The position numbers and the translations under genes were made by a program. The notes beneath the pieces are model-generated. The model made no database searches. It saw only the letters and a list, made by a program, of their open reading frames with translations, and had not been told where the DNA came from. A DNA stretch of 64,000 nucleotides from Sacculina carcini (taxonomy: Eukaryota > Arthropoda > Thecostraca > Sacculinidae): NCBI GenBank assembly GCA_916048095.2, contig OU696577.1, positions 5,879,440-5,943,439 of the forward strand, in the 5' to 3' direction. Every line of letters begins with the position of its first letter. Position 1 is the first letter of the stretch. Below, in pieces: positions 18,759 through 28,823 of the stretch.

Positions 18759-21746
18759 ATGGTCACCACTCGTGTGTTAGTCAACGACGTTCAGTGCCTT
18801 GCGTTAGTTGACACTGGATGTACTAGGAGTATAATATCGGAGTCGTTGTGCAGAGGGCTGGCGGAATTTCATGGTGAGTCGTTGTTGACTATTAGCGGAG
18901 CTCAGATGATATGTCAGGGTAGTTGGCCAGCGCAGATCGCGGTGGACGGAGGCAAGGCATTCGAGCTCAGCGTGCTGGTGGTGAAGCACCGGCCAGCCGG
19001 TTTTGATTTCATTCTCGGACTTGACGGTATTGTGGCAATGGGTGGCATGATGTTGGACTCGAGGCGGAAACTGACGTGGGGAGTAGAAGATGCACTTGCT
19101 CAGCGGGAACTGTGTGCTGCGGCAGCAGCGAATGGGAAAGGTGTGGGTGGTGGATGTGAGCTTGAGGGCAAAGACTTCGTGGCATATTTCGATGCAAATA
19201 AAAACTCGTGGAGAGTGAAGTGGAAGTGGTCGCAACGTCCGAGTGTGCTGACGAACCGGACGGCTGAATATGCGATTGCTCCACATGCCCGCGATGAGTA
19301 CCGGTCAGAGCTACAATCTTGGATTGACGCCGGATGGCTCGTTGAATACGATGAACGCGCTCATGGGCCAGTAAGAGGACTCATCCCACTCATGGCAGTC
19401 AGCCAAAAGAATAAATCTAAAGTCAGGCCGGTGATGGACTTTCGCCAATTAAATCAATTCGTGGAAATACATACGGCGGATGCTGACGTCTGCCATCACA
19501 AACTCAGAGAGTGGAGGAGGCGGGGCGACCGTATAGCCTTGTTGGATCTGACGCGCGCCTATCTCCAGGTTGAAGTCGAGCCTGCACTCTGGTGTTACCA
19601 AACAGTAATAATATCTAACAAGCGATATTGTCTGACTCGGTTGGGGTTCGGGCTAAGTGCGGCTCCTATCATAATGAAAGAGATCGTCAACTTCGTGTGT
19701 AAGCAAGATCCAAATGTCGACAGAGCAGCTTCATCGTACATTGACGACATTCTTGTCGATGAGTCTGTGTTGAGCGCAGATGAAGTGAGCAAGCATCTCT
19801 CCAGATATGGGCTGACCTGTAAAACCGCATTGCGGGCCGACCCCTCATGTCGTGTACTGGGTCTGAGCGTTCGGCGACAGCAGAACGGATTGGCGTGGAG
19901 CAGGGATAATCCTATACCACCAATTAATGGGCCAATGACTCGCAGGTCGGTGTTTTCGTGGTGCGGCCGTCTGGTTGCTCATCTACCGGTGGCTGGATGG
20001 TTAAGACCTGCTGCTTCCTGGATGAAGCGATGTGTGAATTCTGTGACTCAAGGATGGGATGATGTCGTTGATGACCGGTCTGTGGAGAACAAAATTTCAA
20101 ATGTCATTAACAGACTCAAGAATGAAGATCCAGCGCGGGGAGTATGGCGGGTGACCGGAGAAGAGGTAACTGTGTGGACTGATGCCAGCGCGATTGCTCT
20201 CGGAGTGGTGTTGGAGACTAAGGACTCGGGAGTAATCGAGGACGCATGCTGGCTTCGTCGAGATGAAGTCACTCATATCAACATGGCCGAGCTGGACGCT
20301 GCCATCAGAGGTATCAACATGGCCGTTTCGTGGGGTATGAAGGTGATAGACCTCCGCACGGATTCTGCAACTGTTCACCATTGGATTGGTGATGCACTGA
20401 GCGGTCGTGCCAGGCTCCGGACAAAAGCGCATGGCGAAATGCTGATACGACGGAGAATGTGCCTCATCAAACAGATGGTGGATGAATTCGGATTACGAGT
20501 GAAGGTGCGGCTGGTTCGATCCGCCGAAAATTTGGCAGATGCTCTCACGCGTGTGCCAACCAGTTGGCTTGGCAGCGAATCAACAGCTGTAGGCGCGGCA
20601 GCTGCGGCTCCAGCAGTCCGTGGCTCAGTCGCCGAGGATATTGTAAACATTCATGAGCGAGCAGGGCATCCAGGAATACGTCGAACATTATTTTTTGCCA
20701 AACGTGACCTCGCTAGACCTGTGAAGCGATCGGATGTACGCGAGGTGGTTCGTCGTTGTGATGTATGCAACGCTATCGATCCGGCACCGGTCAAATGGCG
20801 ACACGGCGCGCTGAGCGTTGCTGATATCTGGAGTCGCCTGGCCATTGACGTTACTCATTACGACAATCAGTCGTACCTGACTGTCGTTGACTGTGGCCCT
20901 TCGCGGCTTAGCTTGTGGAGACAACTGCGTGCGGCCGACAGTTATCAGGTCATACAGCACTTGGAGAGGATATTTTTTGAGAGAGGTGCACCAGCTGAAC
21001 TACTTTGCGACAACGATACAGTTTTCAGAAGTCGGTCGTTTGCGGCGCTTGCAGCACAGTGGAGCATCAAGCTACGTTTCAGAGCGGCGTATGCTGCAAG
21101 TGGGAATGCGATTGTTGAGCGCAATCATAGGACCGTGAAAGTCATTGCTGATAGAAAGGGTTGCAGCATCACTGAGGCTGTTCATTTATATAACGTCACG
21201 CCTCGCGACGGAGAGACTGGAGACAGTGCACCAGCCAATTGTGTCTACAACTATAGAGTACGAGACTACGCGAGACCTCGGGTTAACCAGCCAAGAGAAG
21301 GAGAGATTTCCGGTAGTGGGCGGTCTAGATTCACGACTGGTGTCGCAGTATGGGTTCGTCAGCGTGGGACCAGATGCACCGAGCGGTCGGCACAAGGAGT
21401 GGTAAGTGGTGTTGTGTCTGAGCAGGTGGTCGAGGTTGACGGTGTGCCGCGTCATGTCCGAGATCTTCGACGCAGGAACGAGCATGGTGTGGAAGCCGAG
21501 CCACCCGACGATATGTCATCAACCAACGACTCTCCGCTGTGGGTCGGTGGTCCCGTGTCCCACTCCACTTCCAATGCAGATGTGGCTGGACGAGCTTCAT
21601 CGTCAGTACAGGAGCGAGTCGACGCTGTTGGAGTTCATGATGATGCAGCACGTCCAGAAGTTGATGCTGATAGACGGGAACCGACGACCGTGCCAGCCGA
21701 AGGTGTTCGGAGAGGGGCGCGGGTACGGCGACCACCTCCCCGGTGA
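18759..21746 (+). CDS. pol: A2 pol (protease, RT, RNase H, integrase)
   Basis: 995 codons, open throughout. Aspartic protease LVDTGCTRS near residue 17. Reverse transcriptase about 190-370 with KVRPVMDFRQLNQF, LLDLTRAYLQVEV, RYCLTRLGFGL and SYIDDILVDE (catalytic DD near 326). RNase H with WTDASAIALGVVLE (about 470), MAELDA and LRTDSAT, ending ENLADALTRVP. Integrase zinc domain HERAGHPGIRRT ... CDVCNAI (about 630-670), then core IDVTHYDNQ, LCDNDTVFRS and AIVERNHRTV giving the D, D, E triad. A C-terminal tail rich in Arg follows. The domain order excludes Copia. The RT does not show the usual Ty3/gypsy strings (FxYLDDIL with LPFGLxNAP), so clade placement needs a tree. The first ATG at 18759 may not be the true start, since gag-pol fusion is usual. 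Confidence 0.9.
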   Translation: MVTTRVLVNDVQCLALVDTGCTRSIISESLCRGLAEFHGESLLTISGAQMICQGSWPAQIAVDGGKAFELSVLVVKHRPAGFDFILGLDGIVAMGGMMLDSRRKLTWGVEDALAQRELCAAAAANGKGVGGGCELEGKDFVAYFDANKNSWRVKWKWSQRPSVLTNRTAEYAIAPHARDEYRSELQSWIDAGWLVEYDERAHGPVRGLIPLMAVSQKNKSKVRPVMDFRQLNQFVEIHTADADVCHHKLREWRRRGDRIALLDLTRAYLQVEVEPALWCYQTVIISNKRYCLTRLGFGLSAAPIIMKEIVNFVCKQDPNVDRAASSYIDDILVDESVLSADEVSKHLSRYGLTCKTALRADPSCRVLGLSVRRQQNGLAWSRDNPIPPINGPMTRRSVFSWCGRLVAHLPVAGWLRPAASWMKRCVNSVTQGWDDVVDDRSVENKISNVINRLKNEDPARGVWRVTGEEVTVWTDASAIALGVVLETKDSGVIEDACWLRRDEVTHINMAELDAAIRGINMAVSWGMKVIDLRTDSATVHHWIGDALSGRARLRTKAHGEMLIRRRMCLIKQMVDEFGLRVKVRLVRSAENLADALTRVPTSWLGSESTAVGAAAAAPAVRGSVAEDIVNIHERAGHPGIRRTLFFAKRDLARPVKRSDVREVVRRCDVCNAIDPAPVKWRHGALSVADIWSRLAIDVTHYDNQSYLTVVDCGPSRLSLWRQLRAADSYQVIQHLERIFFERGAPAELLCDNDTVFRSRSFAALAAQWSIKLRFRAAYAASGNAIVERNHRTVKVIADRKGCSITEAVHLYNVTPRDGETGDSAPANCVYNYRVRDYARPRVNQPREGEISGSGRSRFTTGVAVWVRQRGTRCTERSAQGVVSGVVSEQVVEVDGVPRHVRDLRRRNEHGVEAEPPDDMSSTNDSPLWVGGPVSHSTSNADVAGRASSSVQERVDAVGVHDDAARPEVDADRREPTTVPAEGVRRGARVRRPPPR

Positions 21747-21777
21747 TTATGTTGTGATCTTGGAGATCAGGGTGGGG

Positions 21778-22346
21778 TGTAGTGTGAAGTGGAGATGCTT
21801 GCGCATTAAGGCATCTGTATCAGCTGACTGTTTGCGGTGCAGTGTGTTGAGGCGTGGCTTATAGCCTGCGCGTGCGGGTAGCCTGCGTGTGCGTGTGTGC
21901 GAGCGTGCATGTATGCTTGTGTGTGAACTTGCAGGCGTTGATGACGTATTGGCGTATTGTTTTCTGATTGGTTGATTATTGGATGAATGTACAAACGATC
22001 GCCTGCATCGGGCGATTCTCAACGCGTGAACTGGAGAGTGAATGTTGGGCAGTGTGTGTGAAGCGTGCGGCGGTGTTGCGTTGTGTTGAAATGGGATTTA
22101 CGGCGGTCGCGGTGGTTTATTGAGTGGTTCGTTCACTCACGGGTTATTGTTACCCGGTGGTTTATTGAGTCGTTTGTTCACTCACGGGTTACTGTTATCT
22201 TTTGTTATTATCTAAGTATTTATATTCGTTCAGTCATTCCGAGTTTATTCGAGACTGTAATTACACGTTTCCTAATTTCTGGTTGTCTACCGAGACATGA
22301 CGGAGAACGAAGCAACAATGACGGTTGCGGGGAATGCGGAACTACA
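21778..22346 (+). repeat. 3' LTR of A2
   Basis: 569 bp, TGTAGTGTG to GAACTACA. It ends with the first 50 bp of the gag frame, which here run into flanking DNA. Confidence 0.93.
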
Positions 22347-22511
22347 ATAAGGGGATCCTTCTGTGGAAGGATCTCCTGAAGGGGATCCTTCTGTGGCTGC
22401 CGTGGAAGCATCTTTGACAGAGGGAAAACCACATCGGCGAACTGTGGCATCATTTGCCCGTAGAAACCAGCCATGCCCAGAAACCTCCGGAGACCCACGG
22501 TATCTTGTGGC
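22347..22511 (-). mobile_element. Second copy of gypsy C edge
   Basis: From about 22377 matches 14999-15133 nearly base for base (encodes GLRRFLGMAGFYGQMMPQFA on the minus strand), ending at the same X insertion point. A short rearranged repeat of GGGGATCCTTCTGTGG sits at 22350-22396 between the A2 LTR and this piece. Confidence 0.85.
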
Positions 22512-23275
22512 TAGATATGCGACCTAAAAAAACGCCGTTTTTTATAAAAAAAAACGTTTATTTGCCAAAAAACCTCTACCAAAAAAACAGGTTTTTTTTT
22601 GTTTTTTTGAAGAGTCATGCAAAGTATTCAAATTATGGAAATGATATATTTGGGATGTTAAATGAATTATTCTTTATCAACGCGAGTTATTCATGCTATT
22701 AGTGACCCTATCAAATTGAATTATCATTAAATATGCGCAATATAATTGTCATAATGTGTCTGAAAGCCCTAATATCATTGTTTGCACGGTACTGTGCGGC
22801 ACTTCTATGTACAGTACAGTTTTGCATTCAATTATTGAGTTAATCCTTGTGTAAGAAAGTAGGGTTTGAGAACCGTTTTTTATGCGAAAATCTGAAACTG
22901 TTTTAAAAATAACAACAGGTGGCATAATTTATTATTATTCTTTACACATTAACTTTTTCCTACCAGAAATAAACTACGTTGATTATACTAACTTTCATCA
23001 TTTCATTCAGCAGATCAATTATTTGCAAATATAAAAGTAGAAACACTGCAAACATTTACACAAATACTACAAATATGCACAGAAGCTTAGTGTCCCTAAT
23101 GAGACTACGAATAAATGCGGGTCGCATTGGCAATCCTGATCATAAAAACGGACAATATTTTCGTGTAGGAAAAAACAAATGAGGAAATATATTTAATGTA
23201 CAAAAAGGTATTTGAACACAAATAACTACATCAAAGAAACCATCATCCATAAAACCACTTCTAAAAACAGGGTAC
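22512..23275 (+). mobile_element. hAT-derived element X2
   Basis: Second copy of X1, in the identical position within gypsy C sequence but without the LINE and without A2. At 22800-22815 it preserves the empty LINE site (TATGTACAGTACAG) and at 23155-23165 the sequence past which X1 is cut by A2 (AATATTTTCGTGTAGG). The right end is not defined; similarity to X3 becomes patchy after 23170. Confidence 0.75.
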
Positions 23276-23488
23276 TAATATGTGGCGTCATACTTTGTAT
23301 GCTTGTGTGTCGCCGTTTATATGTTTGCGAGCGTGTGTCCTGTCGTGTTTGTACATTTCGCCCGTTTGTATGCGTGTCTGGTCTGTATGTATGCCAACAG
23401 AATAGTATGTCTGTGTGTAGTTAGTCTTGGGTCACTTGTGTGTGTTCTCTTATCCTATCTCTTATCCTGTGTGTTCTCTTATCCTACC
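23276..23488. other. Unassigned TG-rich stretch
   Basis: T/G-rich sequence with short repeated CTTATCCTATC strings next to the following LINE. No gene recognised. Confidence 0.4.
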
Positions 23489-24484
23489 TCTTATCCTATC
23501 ATCGACAGTTCGCAATCTCGGAGTTATTTTTGACTCATCTCTCTCTTCCTCCGACAACATCCTCTCTGTCGCCCGCACTTGTCGTCTTATCTTGAGATCC
23601 ATCTATCCTATACGCTCACATCTCGACAGACCTTCCGCAATCAAACTTATTCACTCTCATGTATTCTTTAGACTTGACTATTGTAATTCTTTGTACATCC
23701 ATGCTCCTCGTCGTTCTCTTAAAATCCTACAACGCGTCATTAATCAATCTTGTCGTTTTGTCCTTCATCCTGTTCCTTGTCGTCACACTTCTTAATTTCT
23801 TTTTCAATTTCGCTGGCTCCCTATTATTCCACGTATTCACTTTCGCCTGTGCTGTCTGATATAAAAGCTTCTCCACGATCCTCATCAGCCATCCTATCTC
23901 CGCCTTCTCCTCACTCCTTGCCTCACTCCTTCCCGAATTCCTCTTCCCCTTCTATGCCCTCGTGCTGTAAATGAATCTCCTTGGTCCTCCAAATCATTCT
24001 TTTTTTCCGCCCCTCGCCTTTACAATTCCATCCCAGTTCACATTACTTCTTCTCTTTCCTACAATTCTTTCCGCTCTAAGCTCTCCAAACACTTTTTTGA
24101 CCTCTCTTTTGACCCAGTCTCCCACACTCTCACACCTTTTGCATCACTATAACATGTTACTTTAGCCTGTTCTTACTCGTATTCGTTCTCTCATTTGCAT
24201 GCTTACTATATCTACGCTATGACTATATTCTCCCGAGTTGTGTTTGCTGTGTTGTGTTTTCATTATGTTTCAGTCGTGTTGTCTTGTCCGTCATGTCCGT
24301 CTGCTTTGTATGTTTTGCCCATATTTTGTCTCTATATTTATTGTCATTTATTGCATATTTGTAGTTTACTTCTTTGGCATCTGTCCTGTTATTTGTATTC
24401 CGTGTTCCCAACTGTTATAATCGTGTCGCGCCCGAGCCCTTCGGTGCGTTATAACAAATACATGTTGTTGTTGTTGTTGTTGTT
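23489..24484 (+). mobile_element. L2/CR1-like LINE, second and shorter copy
   Basis: Same family as 15436-17076, starting at the NLGVIFDSSLS point of the RT and ending with (GTT)7. It differs by scattered substitutions and a 14-bp deletion after CTATAAC. Encodes LARTCRLILRSIYPIRSHLD-type C-terminal RT region. Truncated 5' end and fewer codons make it non-functional. Confidence 0.88.
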
Positions 24485-24490
24485 CTGGAT

Positions 24491-25828
24491 GTGTGTCTAC
24501 TGAACTGGTATGTCTGTGTGTATCCACTGACACGGTTGACTGCGTGTGAGCGTGTGTGTGTGAGTATGACCCGTGTGAATGGTCACGTGACCGTGTGAAA
24601 GGTCATGTGACCGAGCCTACATAACCCGGCACAATTCCGGTCACCAGGCAATTGTTCGCTGGTATTTGCTGTGATAAGAATATACTGTTGTCGTGCATCT
24701 GACCCTAAAATTCAATGTGGTCTACGCCACCATATTTTGGTGACCCCGACGTGATTGCAGCCTCTGCTATGAACAGTCCTACGACTTCAGGTATGTCATC
24801 CCAGATATGTGGTACGTCCATCGATCCACCCCGGTTTGATAAAACTGCAGTGAATGGATGGTTTATATGCATTGAAGCCAAGTTTATCATAGCTGGCATA
24901 ACGTCAAATGAAACCAGATGGTCTCAGGTTCTGTCTGCTCTGCCTAAATATGTCACTAGTCGTTTGACGCAGGAATGTCTCTAGAGCCGATCATATTCAG
25001 ATCTCAGGTCTCAAGTGATCGCTCTTATCACCCAGCCCGAGTCGGCAAATAACTCTGCGCGTCAACAAAATGGAGCAGATTCAGAGCCTGATGACACTCA
25101 TCGGCGGCCACACCAGCGAAAACGACAAAAAATGTCTTTACGACATACAAATATTTGCCGCGCATATAGTGTCGAATGCCATGTCTCCACACCGCGCAGA
25201 CGATGGCGCAAGTGGATGAAAAATAAACTGGAGCAGCACGGTCAGTGCTCATCTCGTTTTTCTCCGGCTCCTGCTTCCCATCAGACTGATACCACAATGT
25301 CCGTCAATATGGCATGATCCAATCAGCCGCTGTTCGGAATTTTGGCTCAATTGGGAGCCAGTAAACTCAATTTCATTGTTGACACAGGTGATGCTGTCTC
25401 AATAATATAAATATCGCAAGCAGCAGGCCATTCAATGGAGTCTACACCGGTCAGTATCTGTACAGCGACGGGCCAGAAAATAACAGTACATGGCCAAATA
25501 ACAACGAGAATATCTGTACGAGGTTTGCGTCGTTCGTACCTCTGGACGTTTGTGGTTGCCGACGTCACTGAAGCGCTGCTAGGAAACGACTCTATGCGTA
25601 ATTTCGGCTTGTTGGTCGACTGTAAGAGGTGCCTGCTCATCGACCCTTCAACAGAACTGCGAACAGTCGGTAAGACCACCTCTCATTCATCCATCTACGT
25701 GGTGAATAATTCTTCGCATTTGTCTTCTGATATCCATAATTTAATTGAACGATTTTCGCAAGTATTCATGACTCAGCAGCCATTATCAAAACAATCACGT
25801 CTACATAACGTCCAACACGGTGAACACG
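24491..25828 (+). mobile_element. Ty3/gypsy fragment E (LTR, gag, protease)
   Basis: A probable 5' LTR (about 24491-24737) ends at TGGTGACCCCGACGTG, a primer-binding-site string like that of Mag-clade gypsy elements. Gag follows from 24770 (MNSPTTSGMSSQICGTSIDP, then IEAKFIIAGITSNETRW). A protease region with NFIVDTG lies at about 25370-25640, followed by a spacer resembling that of D (LIERFSQVF). It is broken in a few places and stops near 25828, where a LINE 5' end begins. RT and integrase are absent. Confidence 0.75.
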
Positions 25829-27111
25829 TCAGGTGGCGTTTGTGGCGTGTGATTGAACGGACGTATTTTTGGCGGCTCCTGTATTTAATTTTGATTATTG
25901 GTTGCGTTATCGGTTATTTCGTGCGTGATCGTGTATACGTTGTATAGTTCAGATACCAGAAACTGGAGGTTGGTCTCTCACTCATCTGCGTGCACAGCGT
26001 TTGCTTGCATCTCTTCAGTCCTTCAGTCCTTCATATTTGTTATCGTGCAATGTTGATAGTTTTGTTTGTTCACTATTGTGCATAAAAGCATTCTTTCCAG
26101 TATTTTGGGCGTTTTGGATATGCAGTGAAAAGTTTGGTTTTAAATGTCATTGCAATTCCGTCTTTTTCCGGTGCATCCCGTCATTTTATAGGCATTTGTG
26201 CGCGCATACTCACTTCAAACCCGAATTTCGCATCGCCTACGCCATGACCACGGACATCTGCGTCATATGCAAGACCGGCGGTGGTGACTCCACGAGATGT
26301 GTCACATGTTCGCTCTGTGACTCATGGGCGCACACTAAGTGCGCGTCGTTGCAGGGGGTGAAGCTGGACTCTCTTAAGTCCATCAATTGGATTTGCTCTC
26401 CATGCATTGGTCGCGCCAAGCTGGCCATTGACATTGCCGGCAATGTGGGTGGTTTCGGTGCCCGGCTGTCCTCCATAGAGTCGAAAATTTCTTCGCTGGC
26501 GACTGCCTCGGTCTCTCCTCCGCCGATTTCTGCATTTCCGTTGACTGGTACTGAGAGAGTCCCTGTGCGCTCCTATACTGTCGTTGTCAAGTCGCGTGGT
26601 TCTTCTCCTGTGGTCGCTGAGTCGGTGGCTCCGGCACTCGCGGATGTCCCGGTTGCAAGTTCTCGCCCGACTGCCAGCGGTGGGCTTGTTCTGCGCTGCA
26701 ATTCGTCTGCTGATACTGTGCGTGCCGCTGATTGCGTTCGCTCGGCGCTGCCCGATACTGACGTCAGTGTTCCGGCGGACTCTCCTCGGCAGCCTAGGAT
26801 TACGCTTGCGCATGTGCCTGTCGATATTTCAGCCGAAGATATAGTCGCCTCCCTCAAGAGGAAAAATTCATTTCTGTCGGCTGTCTCGTCCTCTGAACTT
26901 CATCTGCTTTTCTTGACGAAACCCAAGACCTCAGGCGTTCATGCGGTGTTTTCTTTGTCACCGAAATGCCGCTCTCTGATCCGCTCTATGGGAGACCGGT
27001 TGTTCGTGGGCTTGCAGTCGTGTGCGGTGTACGACCGCTTCTGGGTAGCTCGCTGCTTCCGCTGTGCTGGTCTGGGCCACAAGGCCATCCACTGTAATCG
27101 ACTGTAATTGT
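25829..27111 (+). mobile_element. CR1-like LINE, 5' end with PHD-finger ORF1
   Basis: A 5' UTR of about 410 bp leads into ORF1. The element is cut at 27111 by the right arm of the inverted repeat, so ORF2 is missing. Confidence 0.7.
26244..27107 (+). CDS. LINE ORF1 with PHD finger and CCHC knuckle
   Basis: Start MTTDICVICKTGGGDSTRCV at 26244 chosen because it directly precedes the first domain (an upstream in-frame ATG at 26001 exists). Residues 6-55 form a C4HC3 PHD finger: CVIC, CVTCSLC, WAHTKC, WICSPC. A Ser/Pro/Val-rich linker follows. A C-terminal RRM-like segment (ITLAHVPVDISAEDIVASLK) leads to the zinc knuckle CFRCAGLGHKAIHC. PHD-type ORF1 proteins are known from CR1-group LINEs and act in RNA binding and chromatin contact. 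The ORF ends just before the inverted-repeat boundary, so the true C terminus may be lost. Confidence 0.75.
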   Translation: MTTDICVICKTGGGDSTRCVTCSLCDSWAHTKCASLQGVKLDSLKSINWICSPCIGRAKLAIDIAGNVGGFGARLSSIESKISSLATASVSPPPISAFPLTGTERVPVRSYTVVVKSRGSSPVVAESVAPALADVPVASSRPTASGGLVLRCNSSADTVRAADCVRSALPDTDVSVPADSPRQPRITLAHVPVDISAEDIVASLKRKNSFLSAVSSSELHLLFLTKPKTSGVHAVFSLSPKCRSLIRSMGDRLFVGLQSCAVYDRFWVARCFRCAGLGHKAIHCNRL

Positions 27112-27359
27112 GTTGAAAATCGAGAAAGTTATGGATGAAGTAAGACAATTGAGGTTGTTGGTGGAAGGGCGTAGTGGGAATGTTGACATTAGCGACCGAA
27201 GTACGGTAACAAATATGAGTAAGAAAATGGATGAGTTCATGGAGAGGGTTCGAAGTAAAAATGACGAGCTGAAAAGAAAGATGGTAGAGATGCAGGAGGA
27301 AAATGAGAGACTCAAGGGTAGGTTGAAGGCGGCAGAGGAGGCAGCGGCCAAGCAGGATG
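27112..27359 (+). CDS. LINE ORF1 coiled-coil fragment, right copy
   Basis: Same coiled coil as 12199-11957 (KIEKVMDEVRQLRLLVEGRS, KKMDEFMERVRSKNDELKRK). The basic N terminus present on the left is missing because the arm begins inside the ORF. Followed by the ACGT-rich microsatellite (27356-27445). Confidence 0.65.
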
Positions 27360-27484
27360 AATGTACGTATCGTATGTATGTACGTATCGTATGTATCGTA
27401 CGTATGTACGTACGTATAGATATGTATGTACGTATCGTACATAGCATTATCATAGATATTGGTGATGAATATCTGTCTATTTAG

Positions 27485-28472
27485 CAAGAGCCAAACAGAG
27501 AGATCCGCTGCGCAGACCTTCTGACAAATTCTCTAACTAGCACATCTATATCAACTGAATCGAGTATATCCTTGTGTACAGAGCCGTAGCAACCGCCCCC
27601 CGTACCCCCCGGCCGGGGGGGCCCCGAATGTTGAGGGGCCCCGTTGCTTCACGTTTGGTATAATAATTTATCATATTTATTATGTATAGCCTTTAACTTT
27701 TTGCTCAAATGTTTTCACCTGAGCTTGTATTATGTGATTATGTCTAATAAATACATTCATTATTTGGTGCTATATTTATAATGGGGGCCCCAATTGATGC
27801 TTCGGAGGGGGGCCCCATAATTCCTGGCAACGGCTCTGCTTGTGTATATGAGCAAGGGCAACGTGGTTCAGACGTGTTTGCGACATTGTGCTTCTCAGCC
27901 ATGTTTTGAGCCTACGGAGGGCAGAAAAAAGTATTTCTGACTCACAACTTGTTACAGGACAGACAAGAAGCAGCTTCAACAATGCCCGCATCTCAGAAAA
28001 CATAGCTCTAGAAGCCGTCTCTATCGCTCGATAGGCATCTTGAGCAGAACCAACAGACATAGCTTTTGTGGTGCCGACAAACATTGGAAGGTGACACTTC
28101 AGACGTTCGAGATTGATATCCGGGTAATGAGATGCAACGGCTTCATTTACCGTTCCTGTGGTGATAATTTTTTCAAGTTGTATATAACGGTTTAGGCCTC
28201 TACTGTCCAGTACCTCATTCAACTGCCTCCTGACACAGTCCAGCATCTCGAAATACTGCATTTTAGAATGTTGGCGACCAGTATCTAGGGGTATGATTTT
28301 GCATCTCCGCCGAATTTGAGTGGCAGTTTCCTTTTGCGAGGTTGCATAATGTCCTCCAATCCTAGAGAGTTCACTTGTGATTCTGCATAATCATACATTG
28401 CGTCGAATTCCTCTTCTCTCCTCCATGAATCTAGCTGGGTGATCGTCGATTTCACGGCTTCAACCATCCCTG
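27485..28472 (-). pseudogene. hAT transposase, C-terminal part, right copy
   Basis: Mirror of 10839-11826. The dimerisation motif here reads RRLKTWLRSTMSQTRLNHVA, closer to the hAT consensus than the left copy. It has the same frameshift and the same MITE (27579-27838), so both predate the duplication. Confidence 0.85.
27579..27838. mobile_element. hAT MITE (CAGAGCCGT family), right-arm copy
   Basis: Mirror of 11473-11732, flanked by CTTGTGTA on both sides (27571-27578 and 27839-27846). Confidence 0.93.
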
Positions 28473-28775
28473 GAAAAGTTTACGTTTAAATTATTGTGGT
28501 GTGATCGTGTATGGTTATATTGTGTATTGAGTGCGAGAGTGTGTGAGCGAGTGTGCATAGTTGTGTCGGTGTGTGTGTTTGTCAAGTGTTGATGCCCCGC
28601 GGCGACGAGCGAGTGACCGCCTCGCCGCTGTTTGGTTGTTTCGGTGGGCGTGAGGCCGGTGAATGTGTGTGTGTGTGCGCATGTGTATGTATGTGTGTGC
28701 TCCTGTATGTCACGGTGTGAGCGTGAATGCGTGTAGAGTCGTATTAGAGTCTTGTTCGAAGTGTGGTAGGGTTGT

Positions 28776-28823
28776 GACGTCTTGTAGGCGCGCGTGGGGC
28801 GATGATGCCTCCGAGCGCCTGTT
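28776..28823. repeat. GC-rich hairpin module, right arm
   Basis: Mirror of 10488-10535. A second one, mirror of 9655-9700, lies at 29611-29656. Confidence 0.65.

Larger units (their letters stand above)
17428..22346 (+). mobile_element. LTR retroelement A2, looks whole
   Basis: 4.9 kb. LTRs at 17428-17990 and 21778-22346 both begin TGTAG and end CTACA. They differ by one short repeat-unit indel and one substitution that I noticed, so insertion is recent. Two long ORFs (gag and pol) fill the interior in different frames, as in many LTR elements that use frameshifting or re-initiation. Domain order is gag, protease, RT, RNase H, integrase. No envelope is seen. No clean target duplication is visible (ATTTT left, ATAAG right). 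The right side does not resume X1; instead a second copy of the C-X block follows, so the locus was rearranged around or after insertion. Confidence 0.93.
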
